Positions 28,771 through 39,449 of a DNA stretch of 64,000 bases are shown piece after piece. The translations under genes were made by a program, and so were the position numbers. The notes beneath the pieces are model-generated. The model was not told where the DNA came from. It was given only the letters and a program-made list of their open reading frames with translations, and did not search any database. The stretch lies in assembly GCF_900156745.1 (NCBI RefSeq), contig NZ_LT707065.1, positions 3,720,001 to 3,784,000 on the forward strand. The letters run 5' to 3'. Origin of the DNA: Achromobacter sp. MFA1 R4. Its GTDB lineage: Bacteria > Pseudomonadota > Gammaproteobacteria > Burkholderiales > Burkholderiaceae_B. Positions within the stretch are counted from its first letter, which is position 1. Each line of letters opens with the position of its first letter.

Positions 28771-28791
28771 CATCGATATAACCGTTGGATG
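28771..28791. promoter_or_regulatory. Candidate LysR site CATC-N13-GATG between tautomerase and LysR genes
   Basis: A short dyad with a LysR-like spacing sits in the 106-base gap between the divergent genes. It overlaps the region just before the GTG at 28796. Weak evidence from sequence alone. Confidence 0.35.
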
Positions 28792-28795
28792 AATC

Positions 28796-29659
28796 GTGTC
28801 GGGATTTGACCTGGATCTGCTGCGGACGCTGGTGGCGGTGCTGGATGCAGGCAGCCTGACGGCGGCCGCGCCCAAAGTGTTCCTGTCCCAGTCGTCGGTC
28901 AGCGAACAGATGCGCAAGCTGGAGGAACGCGCCGGCCAGCCGCTGCTGGTGCGCGGCAAGGCCGGCGTGCGCGCCACGCCGGCGGGCGAGCGCCTGCTGG
29001 CGCACGCGCGCCGCATCCTGGCGCTGAGCGACGAAGCCTGGCGCGACCTGCGCGGCGTGGCGCTGCAGGGCGAACTGAGGCTGTGCATCACCGACTACTA
29101 TCGGCCCGGGGACGTGGCGCGCATGTTGCGGCGCCTGAACGAGCAGTATCCGCGGGTGCGCCTGCACGTCACCATCATGAAGAGCGGGGCGATCGAGGCC
29201 GCCTATGAGCGCGGCGAGATCGACGTGGGCATTTCGATGGTCATCCAGGAGCGCGGGGGGACGCGTGGCCGGGCGCAAGGCGCGTTGCTGCGCCGCGAGC
29301 CGCTGCTGTGGATGGCGGCGCAACGCGCGGCGGCTCCTACGGCCGATCCGCTGCCGCTGCTGGTGCTGCCGGAGACCTGCGCGCTGCGCCAATATGTGGA
29401 GCGGCTGCTGTCGCGGCGCGGCCAGGCGTATTCGGTGGCGCACGTGGCCTCAGGCGTGGCGGGCCTGCAGCTTGCCGTGGCGGCCGGCCTGGGCGTCGCC
29501 TGCCTGAACGAATCCGCGCTGGGGGCAGGGATGGCGAGGTTGCACGCGCCCGGCCTGCCGGCGCTGCCGTCAGTGGAATTCCGGCTGCTCGCCGCCCGCC
29601 CCGGCGAAAGCGAATTCGTGGGGCTGGCGCGCCAGGCCATCGTGACGGCGATGTCGTAG
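28796..29659 (+). CDS. LysR-type transcriptional regulator
   Basis: 287-residue LysR regulator starting at a GTG. The helix-turn-helix is LLRTLVAVLDAGSLTAAAPKVFLSQSSVSEQMRKLEE, and the effector domain begins near residue 90 (GELRLCITDYYRPGD). It is transcribed away from the tautomerase gene, the classical LysR-target layout, so that gene is the most likely target. The effector is unknown. It converges on the LOG-family gene. Confidence 0.92.
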   Translation: MSGFDLDLLRTLVAVLDAGSLTAAAPKVFLSQSSVSEQMRKLEERAGQPLLVRGKAGVRATPAGERLLAHARRILALSDEAWRDLRGVALQGELRLCITDYYRPGDVARMLRRLNEQYPRVRLHVTIMKSGAIEAAYERGEIDVGISMVIQERGGTRGRAQGALLRREPLLWMAAQRAAAPTADPLPLLVLPETCALRQYVERLLSRRGQAYSVAHVASGVAGLQLAVAAGLGVACLNESALGAGMARLHAPGLPALPSVEFRLLAARPGESEFVGLARQAIVTAMS

Positions 29660-29727
29660 GCGCGTGGCCGGAGGCGGCGCGCAGGCGGGCGTTGAGGGAC
29701 GTTCGCGCCCGCCGCGGCCAGGGCCGT

Positions 29728-30390
29728 TCAGGCGGGCATGGACGGGGCGTACTGTTCGTCCGACGTGACCCGTTCGTGGAATTCAACAACCTTGCGCACC
29801 ACCTTGACCGGATCGTCTTCGATGATGAAAAGATCCAGGTCGTGCGCGGCGATCATGCCGTTTCCGAGCACCTGGTCGCCCAGCCATTCGGCCAGTCCCG
29901 ACCAGTATTCGCTGCCGACCAGCACGATCGGGGCAGGCGGGACCTTGCCCGTCTGGATCAGCGTCAGGGCTTCGAAAAGTTCATCCAGGGTGCCGAATCC
30001 GCCCGGCATCGCCACATAGGCGAAGCTGTGCATGAAGAACGCCGCCTTCCGGGGAAAGAAGTATTCGAAGGACAGGCTGATGGTCTGGTATTCGTTGTTG
30101 TGCGCTTCGTGAGGCAGGCTGATGTTCAACCCGACGCTCGTGCCTCCTGCTTCAAACGCGCCCTTGTTCGCGGCCTCCATGATGCCGGGGCCGCCGCCCG
30201 CGATGATGGCGAAACCGGCTTCGGCCAGGGCTGCGGAAATTGCGATGGTGGTTTCATAGTACGGAGAATTGCGGCTGACTCGTGCGCTGCCGAAAACGCT
30301 GACCGCGGGCCCGATGTGGGCGAGCTTGTCTGCCGCCGTCCGTATCTCTGACATAATCAGCGGAATTTGTTTGCCGGCGGGTGTATCCAT
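29728..30390 (-). CDS. LOG-family (TIGR00730) nucleotide phosphoribohydrolase
   Basis: Rossmann-fold protein of the LONELY GUY/PpnN type, which hydrolyses nucleoside 5'-monophosphates to base plus ribose 5-phosphate. The signature motifs GGGPGIMEAANKGA and AMPGGFGTLDELFEALTLIQ, with the catalytic Arg/Glu region, are intact. I chose the ATG at 30390 (AAGG six bases upstream); other in-frame starts are 30408, which would overlap the polA ATG on the other strand, and 30354. Annotations of 'lysine decarboxylase' for this family are an old error. It is divergent from polA. Confidence 0.9.
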   Translation of the reverse strand: MDTPAGKQIPLIMSEIRTAADKLAHIGPAVSVFGSARVSRNSPYYETTIAISAALAEAGFAIIAGGGPGIMEAANKGAFEAGGTSVGLNISLPHEAHNNEYQTISLSFEYFFPRKAAFFMHSFAYVAMPGGFGTLDELFEALTLIQTGKVPPAPIVLVGSEYWSGLAEWLGDQVLGNGMIAAHDLDLFIIEDDPVKVVRKVVEFHERVTSDEQYAPSMPA

Positions 30391-30406
30391 ATCTGCCTTT
30401 GTAACC

Positions 30407-33124
30407 ATGAAAAAAACCTTATTACTGGTCGACGGTTCAAGTTACTTGTACCGCGCTTTCCACGCTATGCCTGATTTGCGCAACGCGCAAGGCGAACCTA
30501 CGGGTGCGCTCTATGGCGTGGTCAATATGCTGCGCAAGCTTGTATCTGACCATAAGGCAGAGTATGCCGCATGTATTTTCGATGCTCGCGGCAAGACGTT
30601 CCGGGACGACCTGTACCCGGACTACAAATCGCACCGACCCCCGATGCCCGAGGACCTGGCGGCCCAGATCGAGCCCATCCACCGCGCCGTGCGCGCGCTG
30701 GGCTGGCCGGTGCTGGCGATCGAAGGCGTCGAGGCGGATGACGTGATTGGCACGCTGGCGCATCGCGCCGCCCAGCAAGACGTGCACACCATCGTCTCCA
30801 CCGGCGACAAGGACCTGGCGCAGCTTGTGAACAGCCACGTCACGCTGGTCAACACCATGAGCGGCGAAGTCCTGGACGAGGCCGGCGTTGTCAACAAGTT
30901 CGGCGTGCCGCCCGACCGTATCGTGGACTACCTCATGCTGGTGGGCGATACCGTGGACAATGTGCCCGGCGTCACCAAGGTGGGACCCAAGACGGCCGCC
31001 AAATGGATTACGGAATTCGGCTCGATCGACAAGCTGGTCGAAGGCGCCGACGGCATCAAGGGCGTGGCCGGCAACAACCTGCGCGAAGCCATTCCCAAGT
31101 TTCCGCTGACGCGACAGCTCCTCACGGTCAAGTGCGATTGCGACCTGACCGGACACGTGGACAGCGTGGATGACCTGGCGCCGCGTCCGCGCGACGATGC
31201 CACGCTCACCGAACTGTATGAACGCTACGGGTTCCGCACGTGGCTGCGCGACCTGACCGGCGATGCCGAGCGCGTGCCCACGGGCGATGCGCGCATCGCG
31301 CACGAAGCGCCGGCCGCGCCTGCCACCACCGATTACCGCATCATCTCCGACTGGGCCGCCTTTGACGCGTGGATGACGGCGATGGGCGAGGCATCGATCG
31401 TGGCGCTGGACACCGAGACGACGTCGCTGGACGAGATGCAGGCCCGGCTGGTGGGCCTGTCGATGTCGGTCGCGCCGGGCGTGGCCTGCTACATCCCGGT
31501 CGCGCACCGCGGTCCGGATGGCGCCGTTCAATTGCCCAAGGACGAGGTGCTGGCGCGGCTCAAGCCCTGGCTGGAAGACCCGGCGCGCGCCAAGCTGCTG
31601 CACCACGCCAAGTACGACACGCATGTGTTCGCCAATGAAGGCATCCGCCTGGCCGGCGTAGCCGAGGACACCATGCTGCAGGCCTACGTGCTGGAGTCCC
31701 ATCGCGGCGTGGGCCTGAACGACCTGGCGCAACGCTACCTGGGCCGCAGCGGCGTTTCCTACGAAGACCTCTGCGGCAAGGGCGCCAAGCAGATCGGCTT
31801 TGACGAAGTGGCGGTGGACAAGGCGGGGCATTACGCCGCCGAGGACGCCGATTTCACGCTGCAACTGCACCAGGTGCTGCGCCCGATGGTCGCCGCCGAT
31901 GCCGGGCTGGAACGCATCTACCGCCTGGAAATGCAGGTGTCGGCCGTGCTGACCACCATCGAACGCAACGGGGTGAAGGTCGACGCCGCGGAACTGGGCC
32001 GCCAGAGCAACAAGCTGGGTCAGGAGATGCTGCAACTTGAACAGAAGGCCTACGAGCTTGCGGGCCAGCCGTTCAACCTGAATTCCCCCAAGCAGCTGGG
32101 CGAGATCCTGTTCGGCCGCATGCAGCTTCCCGTGGTGCGCAAGACCGCGAGCGGCGCGCCGTCGACCGACGAGGAAGTGCTCAGCAAGCTGGCGCTGGAC
32201 TATCCGCTGCCGCAGGTGCTGCTGGAATACCGCGGCCTGTCCAAGCTGAAGTCGACCTACACCGACAAGCTGCCGCGCATGATCAATCCGGCGACCGGCC
32301 GCGTGCATACGCACTATTCGCAGGCGGCCGTGATCACGGGGCGTCTTGCCTCGTCGGATCCGAACCTGCAGAACATCCCGGTCCGCACCGAGGCCGGCCG
32401 GCGCGTGCGCGAGGCGTTCATCGCCGAGCAGGGCATGCTGCTGTCGGCCGACTATTCGCAGATCGAGCTGCGCATCATGGCGCACGTGTCGGACGACGCC
32501 AACCTGCAACGCGCCTTCGCGGCTGGCGAGGACATCCACCGCGCCACCGCATCCGAGGTGTTCGGCGTGCCGCTGGAAGGCGTCACCACGGAACAGCGGC
32601 GTGCCGCCAAGGCCATCAACTTCGGGTTGATCTACGGCATGGGGGTGTTTGGCCTGGCGTCCAACCTGGGCATTACGCGCGACGCCGCGCAGGCCTACAT
32701 CGACCGCTACTTCGCGCGCTATCCGGGCGTGGCCATGTACATGGACAACACGCGGCGTCTCGCGCGCGAGCAGGGGTACGTGGAAACGGTCTTCGGGCGG
32801 CGGCTGCAGTTGCCGGAAATCCGGGGCGCTTCGGGCCCGCGCCGGCAGGGCGCCGAGCGGGCAGCCATCAATGCGCCCATGCAGGGCACCGCGGCCGACC
32901 TGATCAAGATGGCCATGGTGGCGGTGCAGAATTGGCTCGATGCCGAGAACCTGAAGACGCGCATGATCATGCAGGTGCACGATGAACTGGTGCTGGAAGC
33001 GCCTGACGACGAGCTGGAGGTGGTCAGGGAAGCCCTGCCGCGCCTGATGTGCAACGTGGCGACGCTGCGCGTGCCGCTCGTGGCCGAGGTGGGCGTCGGC
33101 AAGAACTGGGAGCAGGCGCACTAA
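30407..33124 (+). CDS. polA: DNA polymerase I
   Basis: 905-residue repair and Okazaki-fragment polymerase. Domains: 5' nuclease (1-290; LVDGSSYLYRAFHA, DKDLAQLV, GDTVDNVPGVTKVGPKTA), 3'-5' proofreading exonuclease (about 320-510, with the intact acidic motif VALDTETTSLD, so probably active), and the polymerase domain (about 530-905) with motif A SADYSQIELRIMAHVS, motif B RRAAKAINFGLIYGMG and motif C MQVHDELVLE. The start MKKTLLLVDGSS matches the family, but no Shine-Dalgarno is seen before the ATG. Confidence 0.98.
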   Translation: MKKTLLLVDGSSYLYRAFHAMPDLRNAQGEPTGALYGVVNMLRKLVSDHKAEYAACIFDARGKTFRDDLYPDYKSHRPPMPEDLAAQIEPIHRAVRALGWPVLAIEGVEADDVIGTLAHRAAQQDVHTIVSTGDKDLAQLVNSHVTLVNTMSGEVLDEAGVVNKFGVPPDRIVDYLMLVGDTVDNVPGVTKVGPKTAAKWITEFGSIDKLVEGADGIKGVAGNNLREAIPKFPLTRQLLTVKCDCDLTGHVDSVDDLAPRPRDDATLTELYERYGFRTWLRDLTGDAERVPTGDARIAHEAPAAPATTDYRIISDWAAFDAWMTAMGEASIVALDTETTSLDEMQARLVGLSMSVAPGVACYIPVAHRGPDGAVQLPKDEVLARLKPWLEDPARAKLLHHAKYDTHVFANEGIRLAGVAEDTMLQAYVLESHRGVGLNDLAQRYLGRSGVSYEDLCGKGAKQIGFDEVAVDKAGHYAAEDADFTLQLHQVLRPMVAADAGLERIYRLEMQVSAVLTTIERNGVKVDAAELGRQSNKLGQEMLQLEQKAYELAGQPFNLNSPKQLGEILFGRMQLPVVRKTASGAPSTDEEVLSKLALDYPLPQVLLEYRGLSKLKSTYTDKLPRMINPATGRVHTHYSQAAVITGRLASSDPNLQNIPVRTEAGRRVREAFIAEQGMLLSADYSQIELRIMAHVSDDANLQRAFAAGEDIHRATASEVFGVPLEGVTTEQRRAAKAINFGLIYGMGVFGLASNLGITRDAAQAYIDRYFARYPGVAMYMDNTRRLAREQGYVETVFGRRLQLPEIRGASGPRRQGAERAAINAPMQGTAADLIKMAMVAVQNWLDAENLKTRMIMQVHDELVLEAPDDELEVVREALPRLMCNVATLRVPLVAEVGVGKNWEQAH

Positions 33125-33268
33125 TAGGGCCGGAACGTGGCGGCGCCACCGTCCTGGCGGGCGGCACGCCGCCCCGGGCGGGGCCTGTCGGGGCGCATGG
33201 CCGTTGCGGGTTTGGCCTGCGCGCACCGATGGGCTGCCTTCGAGCGGCCCATTTCCGCTTTTCAGTTT

Positions 33269-33286
33269 GCAACAATATAATGTTGC
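33269..33286. promoter_or_regulatory. Inverted repeat GCAACA-N6-TGTTGC over the -10 of the ZIP gene
   Basis: Perfect 6-bp arms around the AT-rich centre ATATAA; the consensus -10 TATAAT (33276-33281) lies inside it. It is 35 bases before the ZIP start at 33321. Its form (A/T-rich centre with AACA/TGTT arms) resembles Fur-superfamily sites such as Zur boxes, but this is inference. Confidence 0.5.
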
Positions 33287-33320
33287 GCTTTCCCCGCCCT
33301 TTTTTCGTCCCCCCTCACTC

Positions 33321-34160
33321 ATGTTGCTGCTCTGGGTCCTGCTTGCCACCATCACCGGCGGCCTGATTGCCGTCCTCATCGCGAGCTGGCTCGCGTACAA
33401 GGTTTTTGCCAAATACCTGCATCACATGGTGAGCCTGTCGGTGGGCGTGCTGCTGTCGGTGGCCTTGCTGCATCTGCTGCCCGAGGCCTTCGAAACCGGC
33501 GTCGGCAATGCCCATGTGCTGTTCGGGCTGATGCTGGCGTCGCTGATCGGCTTTTTCGTGCTGGAGAAGATCGCGCTGCTGCGCCACAGCCATCACCACG
33601 AAGGAGACGGCCATCACCACCACAAGGGGCATGACCGTCACGAGGCAGGGCGGGGCGGCGTGCTGATCCTGATCGGCAGCTCGCTGCACAACCTGTGCGA
33701 TGGCGTCCTGATCGCCGCGGCGTTCCTGACGGATCCGCTGTTGGGCGTGTTGACGGCCGCATCGATCATCATCCACGAGGTGCCGCACAAGCTGGGCGAT
33801 TTCGTGGTGCTGCTGAATGCCGGGCTGCGCCGCCGCCGCGCCTTTGCGCTGATGCTCTTCACCAGCTTGTGTTCAGCGGTGGGCGGCATAATAGGGTACT
33901 TCGTGCTGCAGCAGGCGCAGGGCTGGGTGCCGTACATTCTGGTGGTGGCCGCAAGCAGCTTCCTGTATATCTCGGTGGCTGACCTGATGCCGCAAATGCA
34001 CGAGCGGGTATCCCTTTCCGATGCCGTTCCGCAACTGCTGCTGGTCGGCATCGGCGTGGCGCTGATCTACAGCGTCACGACCCTGATGCATCACGGGCAC
34101 GAACATGGCGCGCATGAGGACCATGGCGCGCCCCATGCGGAGCACGGCCACTCGCACTAG
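33321..34160 (+). CDS. ZIP-family metal transporter
   Basis: 279-residue inner-membrane ZIP transporter importing Zn2+ or another divalent metal. About eight membrane segments are seen; TM2 carries LLHLLPEAF, TM4 SLHNLCDGVLIAAAF and TM5 IIHEVPHKLGDF, which together form the binuclear metal site of the family. The cytoplasmic loop at residues 89-107 has ten His (HSHHHEGDGHHHHKGHDRH), and the C-terminal tail has ten more His. The ATG at 33321 follows the AT-rich palindrome, suggesting metal-responsive control. Confidence 0.93.
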   Translation: MLLLWVLLATITGGLIAVLIASWLAYKVFAKYLHHMVSLSVGVLLSVALLHLLPEAFETGVGNAHVLFGLMLASLIGFFVLEKIALLRHSHHHEGDGHHHHKGHDRHEAGRGGVLILIGSSLHNLCDGVLIAAAFLTDPLLGVLTAASIIIHEVPHKLGDFVVLLNAGLRRRRAFALMLFTSLCSAVGGIIGYFVLQQAQGWVPYILVVAASSFLYISVADLMPQMHERVSLSDAVPQLLLVGIGVALIYSVTTLMHHGHEHGAHEDHGAPHAEHGHSH

Positions 34161-34216
34161 CGCCGACGGGGCGGTGGGGGATGGCCGGTTTCGTCCACCC
34201 CTCAAAGGAGTTCTCC

Positions 34217-35005
34217 ATGAGTTTTTCCGCCGCCGCCGGCAATGTCGCCGCCACCGTCATCCACACCGATACGCAGGGACTAGTCCACGGGGATTTCCAG
34301 CTTCCCGTGACGGACGGCCCGATCGACGCCTACTATGCCGCGCCGCAGGGCCAGCGCGATCTGCCGATCGTGCTGGTGATCCAGGAAATCTTCGGCGTTC
34401 ACGAACACATCAAGGACATCTGCCGCCGCCTTGCCAAGGCGGGCTATCTGGCGGTCGCTGCCAATCTTTACCAGCGCCAGGGCGACGCGTCGGCGTATAC
34501 CGACATTCCCAAGCTCATCGCGGAACTGGTCAGCAAGGTGCCGGACGAACAGGTGTTCGGCGACCTGGACGCCAGCGTGGCATGGGCCGCGGCCAATGGC
34601 GGAGACGCGCGCCGTGTGGCCGTGACGGGCTTTTGCTGGGGCGGAAGGCTGACCTGGATGTACGCGGCGCACAATCCCGACGTGAAGGCCGGCGTGGCCT
34701 GGTATGGCAAGCTCAGCGTGGGCCATGGCCCCCTCATCAAGCGCGTGGCGTTCGACGTGGTCGACGAGTTGCAGGGCCCCGTCCTGGGCCTTTATGGCGG
34801 CCGCGATGCCAGCATCCCGCTGTCCGACGTCGAAACCATGAAGGCCAAGCTGGCCGCCGGCAACGCCGCGGCAAAGCTGTCCGAGATCGTCGTCTACCCC
34901 GAGGCCGACCATGCTTTCCTGGCGGACTACCGCGCCAGCTACCACGCCGAAGCTGCCCAGGATGGCTGGAAGCGGATGCTGGAGTGGTTCAAGCGGTATG
35001 TGTGA
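34217..35005 (+). CDS. Dienelactone hydrolase-family protein
   Basis: 262-residue alpha/beta hydrolase of the dienelactone hydrolase family. The catalytic triad is visible: nucleophile Cys in VTGFCWGGRL, Asp in LYGGRDASIP, His in EADHAFLA. The Glu of VIQEIFGVHEHIKD that gates the Cys is present. The ATG at 34217 has AAAGGAG eight bases upstream. These enzymes hydrolyse dienelactones in chlorocatechol breakdown, but orphan copies like this one often have other ester substrates. It is followed by a bidirectional terminator. Confidence 0.92.
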   Translation: MSFSAAAGNVAATVIHTDTQGLVHGDFQLPVTDGPIDAYYAAPQGQRDLPIVLVIQEIFGVHEHIKDICRRLAKAGYLAVAANLYQRQGDASAYTDIPKLIAELVSKVPDEQVFGDLDASVAWAAANGGDARRVAVTGFCWGGRLTWMYAAHNPDVKAGVAWYGKLSVGHGPLIKRVAFDVVDELQGPVLGLYGGRDASIPLSDVETMKAKLAAGNAAAKLSEIVVYPEADHAFLADYRASYHAEAAQDGWKRMLEWFKRYV

Positions 35006-35071
35006 GCCAGGCGGGGTGAGGCGGCAATGCTGAGCCAACTATTCTGAGCCGGCAATCCTGAGCCCGGAAAC

Positions 35072-35101
35072 AAAAAGCCGATCCTGGGATCGGCTTTTTT
35101 C
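35072..35101. terminator. Bidirectional intrinsic terminator
   Basis: A 9-bp stem AGCCGATCC/GGATCGGCT (35076-35084 with 35087-35095), five A on the left and T on the right. It serves the convergent hydrolase and Na/Pi genes. Confidence 0.9.
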
Positions 35102-35120
35102 TGCGTGAAGGCTAGGGCTG

Positions 35121-36782
35121 TCAGTTGCCGGCTTCGCGCAGCCGGCTCGGCAGCAGCTCGCCGTGACGCGCCAGCAAGGGATAGGCGGCGGCGCCCACCA
35201 GATGGGAATTGATGCCCTTCATGTCCCGCAGGATGTCCAGGTACAGCGCGCCGACTTCGGCGGCGTCGACTTCGCCGGCCTTGATCTTCTGCAGGTGCGT
35301 GTCGGCAGCCTGCGTCTCGATGCTGCGGAACCGCGCCTTCTCGCCGGCCAGCGCGCGGGCCTGGCGCAGGTCGTCGTTGACGAAGAGCGCGGCGGCCGTG
35401 CGCTGGTTCGCGATGAGCTGGCCCAGCGTGTCGTCCAGGCTGGCGCGCTGCTCGGGCGACAAGACCCAGCCCTGCTTGCGCAGCTTGGCGACGTGGCTGA
35501 GAAGCCCGTGGTGGGCGATGTCGCCCGCATGCCCGATGTTGCTGGTGAAGGCCAGGATGTCGTCCAGCCGTTGAATGTCTTCGCGCGTCATGTTTTCCTG
35601 GTCCAGCGTGGCCAGGTAGGTCGTGATGGCGTTCTCCAGCTTGTCCAGCGCGCCGTCGAGCTGGCGCGCCTGCACCATGCGGTGGCGGTTGTCGCGCTTG
35701 AAGCCGGCCCGCGCGTAGAGCAGCAGCGTCTGCAGCATGTCGGCCATGCGCAAGGCTTCGCGCGCGGCGTTGCCCAAGGCCACGGCGGGCACATCGTGGG
35801 CCCATTCGTCCAGGTATTGGGGGCGGGACGGGTCGTTCGGATCGGCGCGCTTGGGCAGCCAGCGGGTGAGCAGGGCGGCGTAGGGCGTCAGGATCGGCAA
35901 AAAGACCAGGGCGATGACCGCGTTGAACAAGGTGTGGAAGTTGGCGACCGCGCGCGCGGGATCGTTCGCCATCCCGGTCATCCACGGTTGCAGGAAAGGC
36001 AGCAGCATCAGCCCGGCCAGCACGCCCAGTACCCGCGTCAGCAGGTTGCCCAGCGGCAGGCGGCGGGCCGCCGGGTCGTCTCCCGTCACGCCTTCGATCA
36101 TCGGGTTGATCGCGGTGCCCAGGTTGGCGCCCAGCACCAGCGCGAACGCCACGTGCGGCGCCACCATGTTGTGGCTGGCCAGGGACATCACCAGCACCAC
36201 CACGGCCACGCTGGAGTGGGCCGCCCACGTGAACGCCGCGGACAGCAGCACCGCCGCCACGGGCTGGGTGGCCAGGGCATCCAGCATCACCCCCAGCATC
36301 GGGGCGGTCTGGAACGGGGCGAACAGCTCCACCAACTGGTGCAGCGACAACAGCAACAGGCCCAGCCCGATGAATACCCGGCCCAGGTCGCGCGTGCGGC
36401 CTGGCGGATAGCGCCGGAACATCCAGACGCCGGCGAGAATCAGGATGGGCGCCAGTTCGGTCAGGTCGAAGGACAGGAGCTGGACGATCAGCGTGGTGCC
36501 CACGTTGGCGCCCAGCATGGCCGCCAGGGCCGGTGCCAGGCCGACGACCCCGCCAGCGGCGAAGCCGGTGATCATGAGCCCGGTGGCGGTGCTGCTCTGC
36601 AGGGCGGCCGTGATTCCCAGGCCCGCCCCGAATGCGCGCAGCCGCGTGCCCAGGGCGCGTCCGAGCGCGGCGCCGAGCGCCGCCCCGAAAGCGCGCTGCA
36701 CGCCCGTTTGGACCATATGCACGCCCCAGAGGAGCAGCGCCACGTAGCCGGCGAAGTCAAGCAGAATAATGAGTCCAGACAT
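35121..36782 (-). CDS. Na/Pi cotransporter with C-terminal PhoU-like domain
   Basis: 553-residue NptA/SLC34-type phosphate symporter. The membrane half (residues 1-310) holds the duplicated Na/Pi repeat with LQSSTATGLMITGF and AAHSSVAVVVLVMS, the QSS-type motif being the family signature. The C-terminal 220 residues form a helical PhoU-like domain (LEKLENAITTY-type helices). It brings in inorganic phosphate with Na+, or may export it. It lies 5 kb from a phosphonate locus but is not in its operon. It is divergent from sdaA. Confidence 0.9.
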   Translation of the reverse strand: MSGLIILLDFAGYVALLLWGVHMVQTGVQRAFGAALGAALGRALGTRLRAFGAGLGITAALQSSTATGLMITGFAAGGVVGLAPALAAMLGANVGTTLIVQLLSFDLTELAPILILAGVWMFRRYPPGRTRDLGRVFIGLGLLLLSLHQLVELFAPFQTAPMLGVMLDALATQPVAAVLLSAAFTWAAHSSVAVVVLVMSLASHNMVAPHVAFALVLGANLGTAINPMIEGVTGDDPAARRLPLGNLLTRVLGVLAGLMLLPFLQPWMTGMANDPARAVANFHTLFNAVIALVFLPILTPYAALLTRWLPKRADPNDPSRPQYLDEWAHDVPAVALGNAAREALRMADMLQTLLLYARAGFKRDNRHRMVQARQLDGALDKLENAITTYLATLDQENMTREDIQRLDDILAFTSNIGHAGDIAHHGLLSHVAKLRKQGWVLSPEQRASLDDTLGQLIANQRTAAALFVNDDLRQARALAGEKARFRSIETQAADTHLQKIKAGEVDAAEVGALYLDILRDMKGINSHLVGAAAYPLLARHGELLPSRLREAGN

Positions 36783-36955
36783 CCAGGCGTAGTTCCGTTC
36801 TTTTTATGACAAGTAATAATTCTGTAATGATCGCACGCCCCGGCGGCCTTTGACACCCGGCGGGAAGAGACAGGATACGCCCGGGGGGCTTTGCTGCGCG
36901 CGCCCTGGGCTGCGCGTATCATTGCCTCATCACCGTGGATGTACTGGAGTTTTGC

Positions 36956-38347
<1,392 letters not shown>

Positions 38348-38369
38348 ACGCGCTTTGCGGCCGCCAATG

Positions 38370-38395
38370 AAAAAGCCCCTCGCGGGGCTTTTTTA
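38370..38395. terminator. Bidirectional terminator between sdaA and htpX
   Basis: Stem AAAAGCCCC/GGGGCTTTT with a TCGC loop and six T at 38389-38394. A-rich on the left, so it can also end htpX transcripts. Confidence 0.9.
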
Positions 38396-38413
38396 CTGCG
38401 GCCGGCGGGCGGA

Positions 38414-39295
38414 TCAGATCACGCGGGCGTTTTGCAGAGCGGCGATGCGGGCCGGGATCGGCGGGTGCGAGGCGAACATGGCCGCCAGGCCGCCCTTGCC
38501 GGTGATGCCGGACGCTTCGAACGACTTGGGCAGTTCGCCCGGCTCCAGGCCGCCCAGGCGGGCCAGGGCACGGATCATCGGTTCGCGCGCGCCCATCAGG
38601 TGCGCCGAGCCCGCGTCGGCGCGGTATTCGCGCTGGCGCGAGAACCAGGCCACGATGATGGAGGCCAGGACGCCGAAGATGATTTCACAGACCAGCACGG
38701 TGACGAAGTAGCCCGGGCCGATGCCGCGCTCGTTCTTGAACACCACGCGGTCGATGAAGTAGCCGACCACGCGCGCCAAGAAGATGACGAACGTGTTCAC
38801 CACGCCCTGGATCAGGGTCAGGGTGACCATGTCGCCGTTGGCGATGTGCGCGACCTCGTGCGCCAGCACGGCGGCGACTTCTTCCTCGGTCATGCTTTCG
38901 AGCAGGCCCGTGGAGACGGCGACCAGGGAGTCGTTCTTGAAGGCGCCCGTGGCGAACGCGTTGGGCGCGCCTTCGTAGATGGCGACTTCGGGGCGGCCGA
39001 TGCCGGCGCGATCGGCCAGTTGGTGGACCGTGTCCACCAGCCAGGCCTCGCGCTGGTTGCGCGGCGCGTTGGGGTCCAGCACCTGGGCGCCGGTGCTCCA
39101 TTTGGCCATCGGCTTGCTCATGAGGAGCGAGATGATGGCGCCGGTAAAGCCCACCACGACCGAGAAGATCAGGAGGGCGTTGAAGTTGATCCCGTTGGCC
39201 GTGATGATGCGGTCCACGCCCAGGATGCGCAGCGTGGCCGACAGCACGAGCATGACGGCCAGGTTGGTAATGACGAACAGAACAATGCGTTTCAT
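38414..39295 (-). CDS. htpX: Heat-shock membrane zinc protease HtpX
   Basis: 293-residue M48 metalloprotease of the inner membrane, involved in quality control of membrane proteins with FtsH. Two N-terminal membrane segments, then the zinc motif [13 protein letters not shown], two further membrane segments, and the third zinc ligand Glu in [14 protein letters not shown]. Length is typical. It is divergent from an EamA transporter gene. Confidence 0.97.
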   Translation of the reverse strand: MKRIVLFVITNLAVMLVLSATLRILGVDRIITANGINFNALLIFSVVVGFTGAIISLLMSKPMAKWSTGAQVLDPNAPRNQREAWLVDTVHQLADRAGIGRPEVAIYEGAPNAFATGAFKNDSLVAVSTGLLESMTEEEVAAVLAHEVAHIANGDMVTLTLIQGVVNTFVIFLARVVGYFIDRVVFKNERGIGPGYFVTVLVCEIIFGVLASIIVAWFSRQREYRADAGSAHLMGAREPMIRALARLGGLEPGELPKSFEASGITGKGGLAAMFASHPPIPARIAALQNARVI

Positions 39296-39449
39296 GTTTT
39301 TTTATTCCTCTGCGAGCGGCAAATACGCGGAATTCGACATGGCGGGGCCTCGCCAGTTCCCCGACTCGCCGGCTCCGCTACCGGTGACGGAGAGTATAGT
39401 ATCGCTTTCCCTTATTCCTCCCCCCACTTTTCCCTTAGCGTAGACCCGC

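Noticed and set aside
28291..29091. Longer 266-codon start for the tautomerase
   Set aside because: It would run antisense through the LysR helix-turn-helix and bury the catalytic Pro2; the ATG at 28689 has a perfect ribosome-binding site.
30437..33412. Open frame of 991 codons on the minus strand opposite polA
   Set aside because: It is the antisense shadow of a well-conserved GC-rich gene, with low-complexity His/Arg/Gln-rich translation and no family resemblance.
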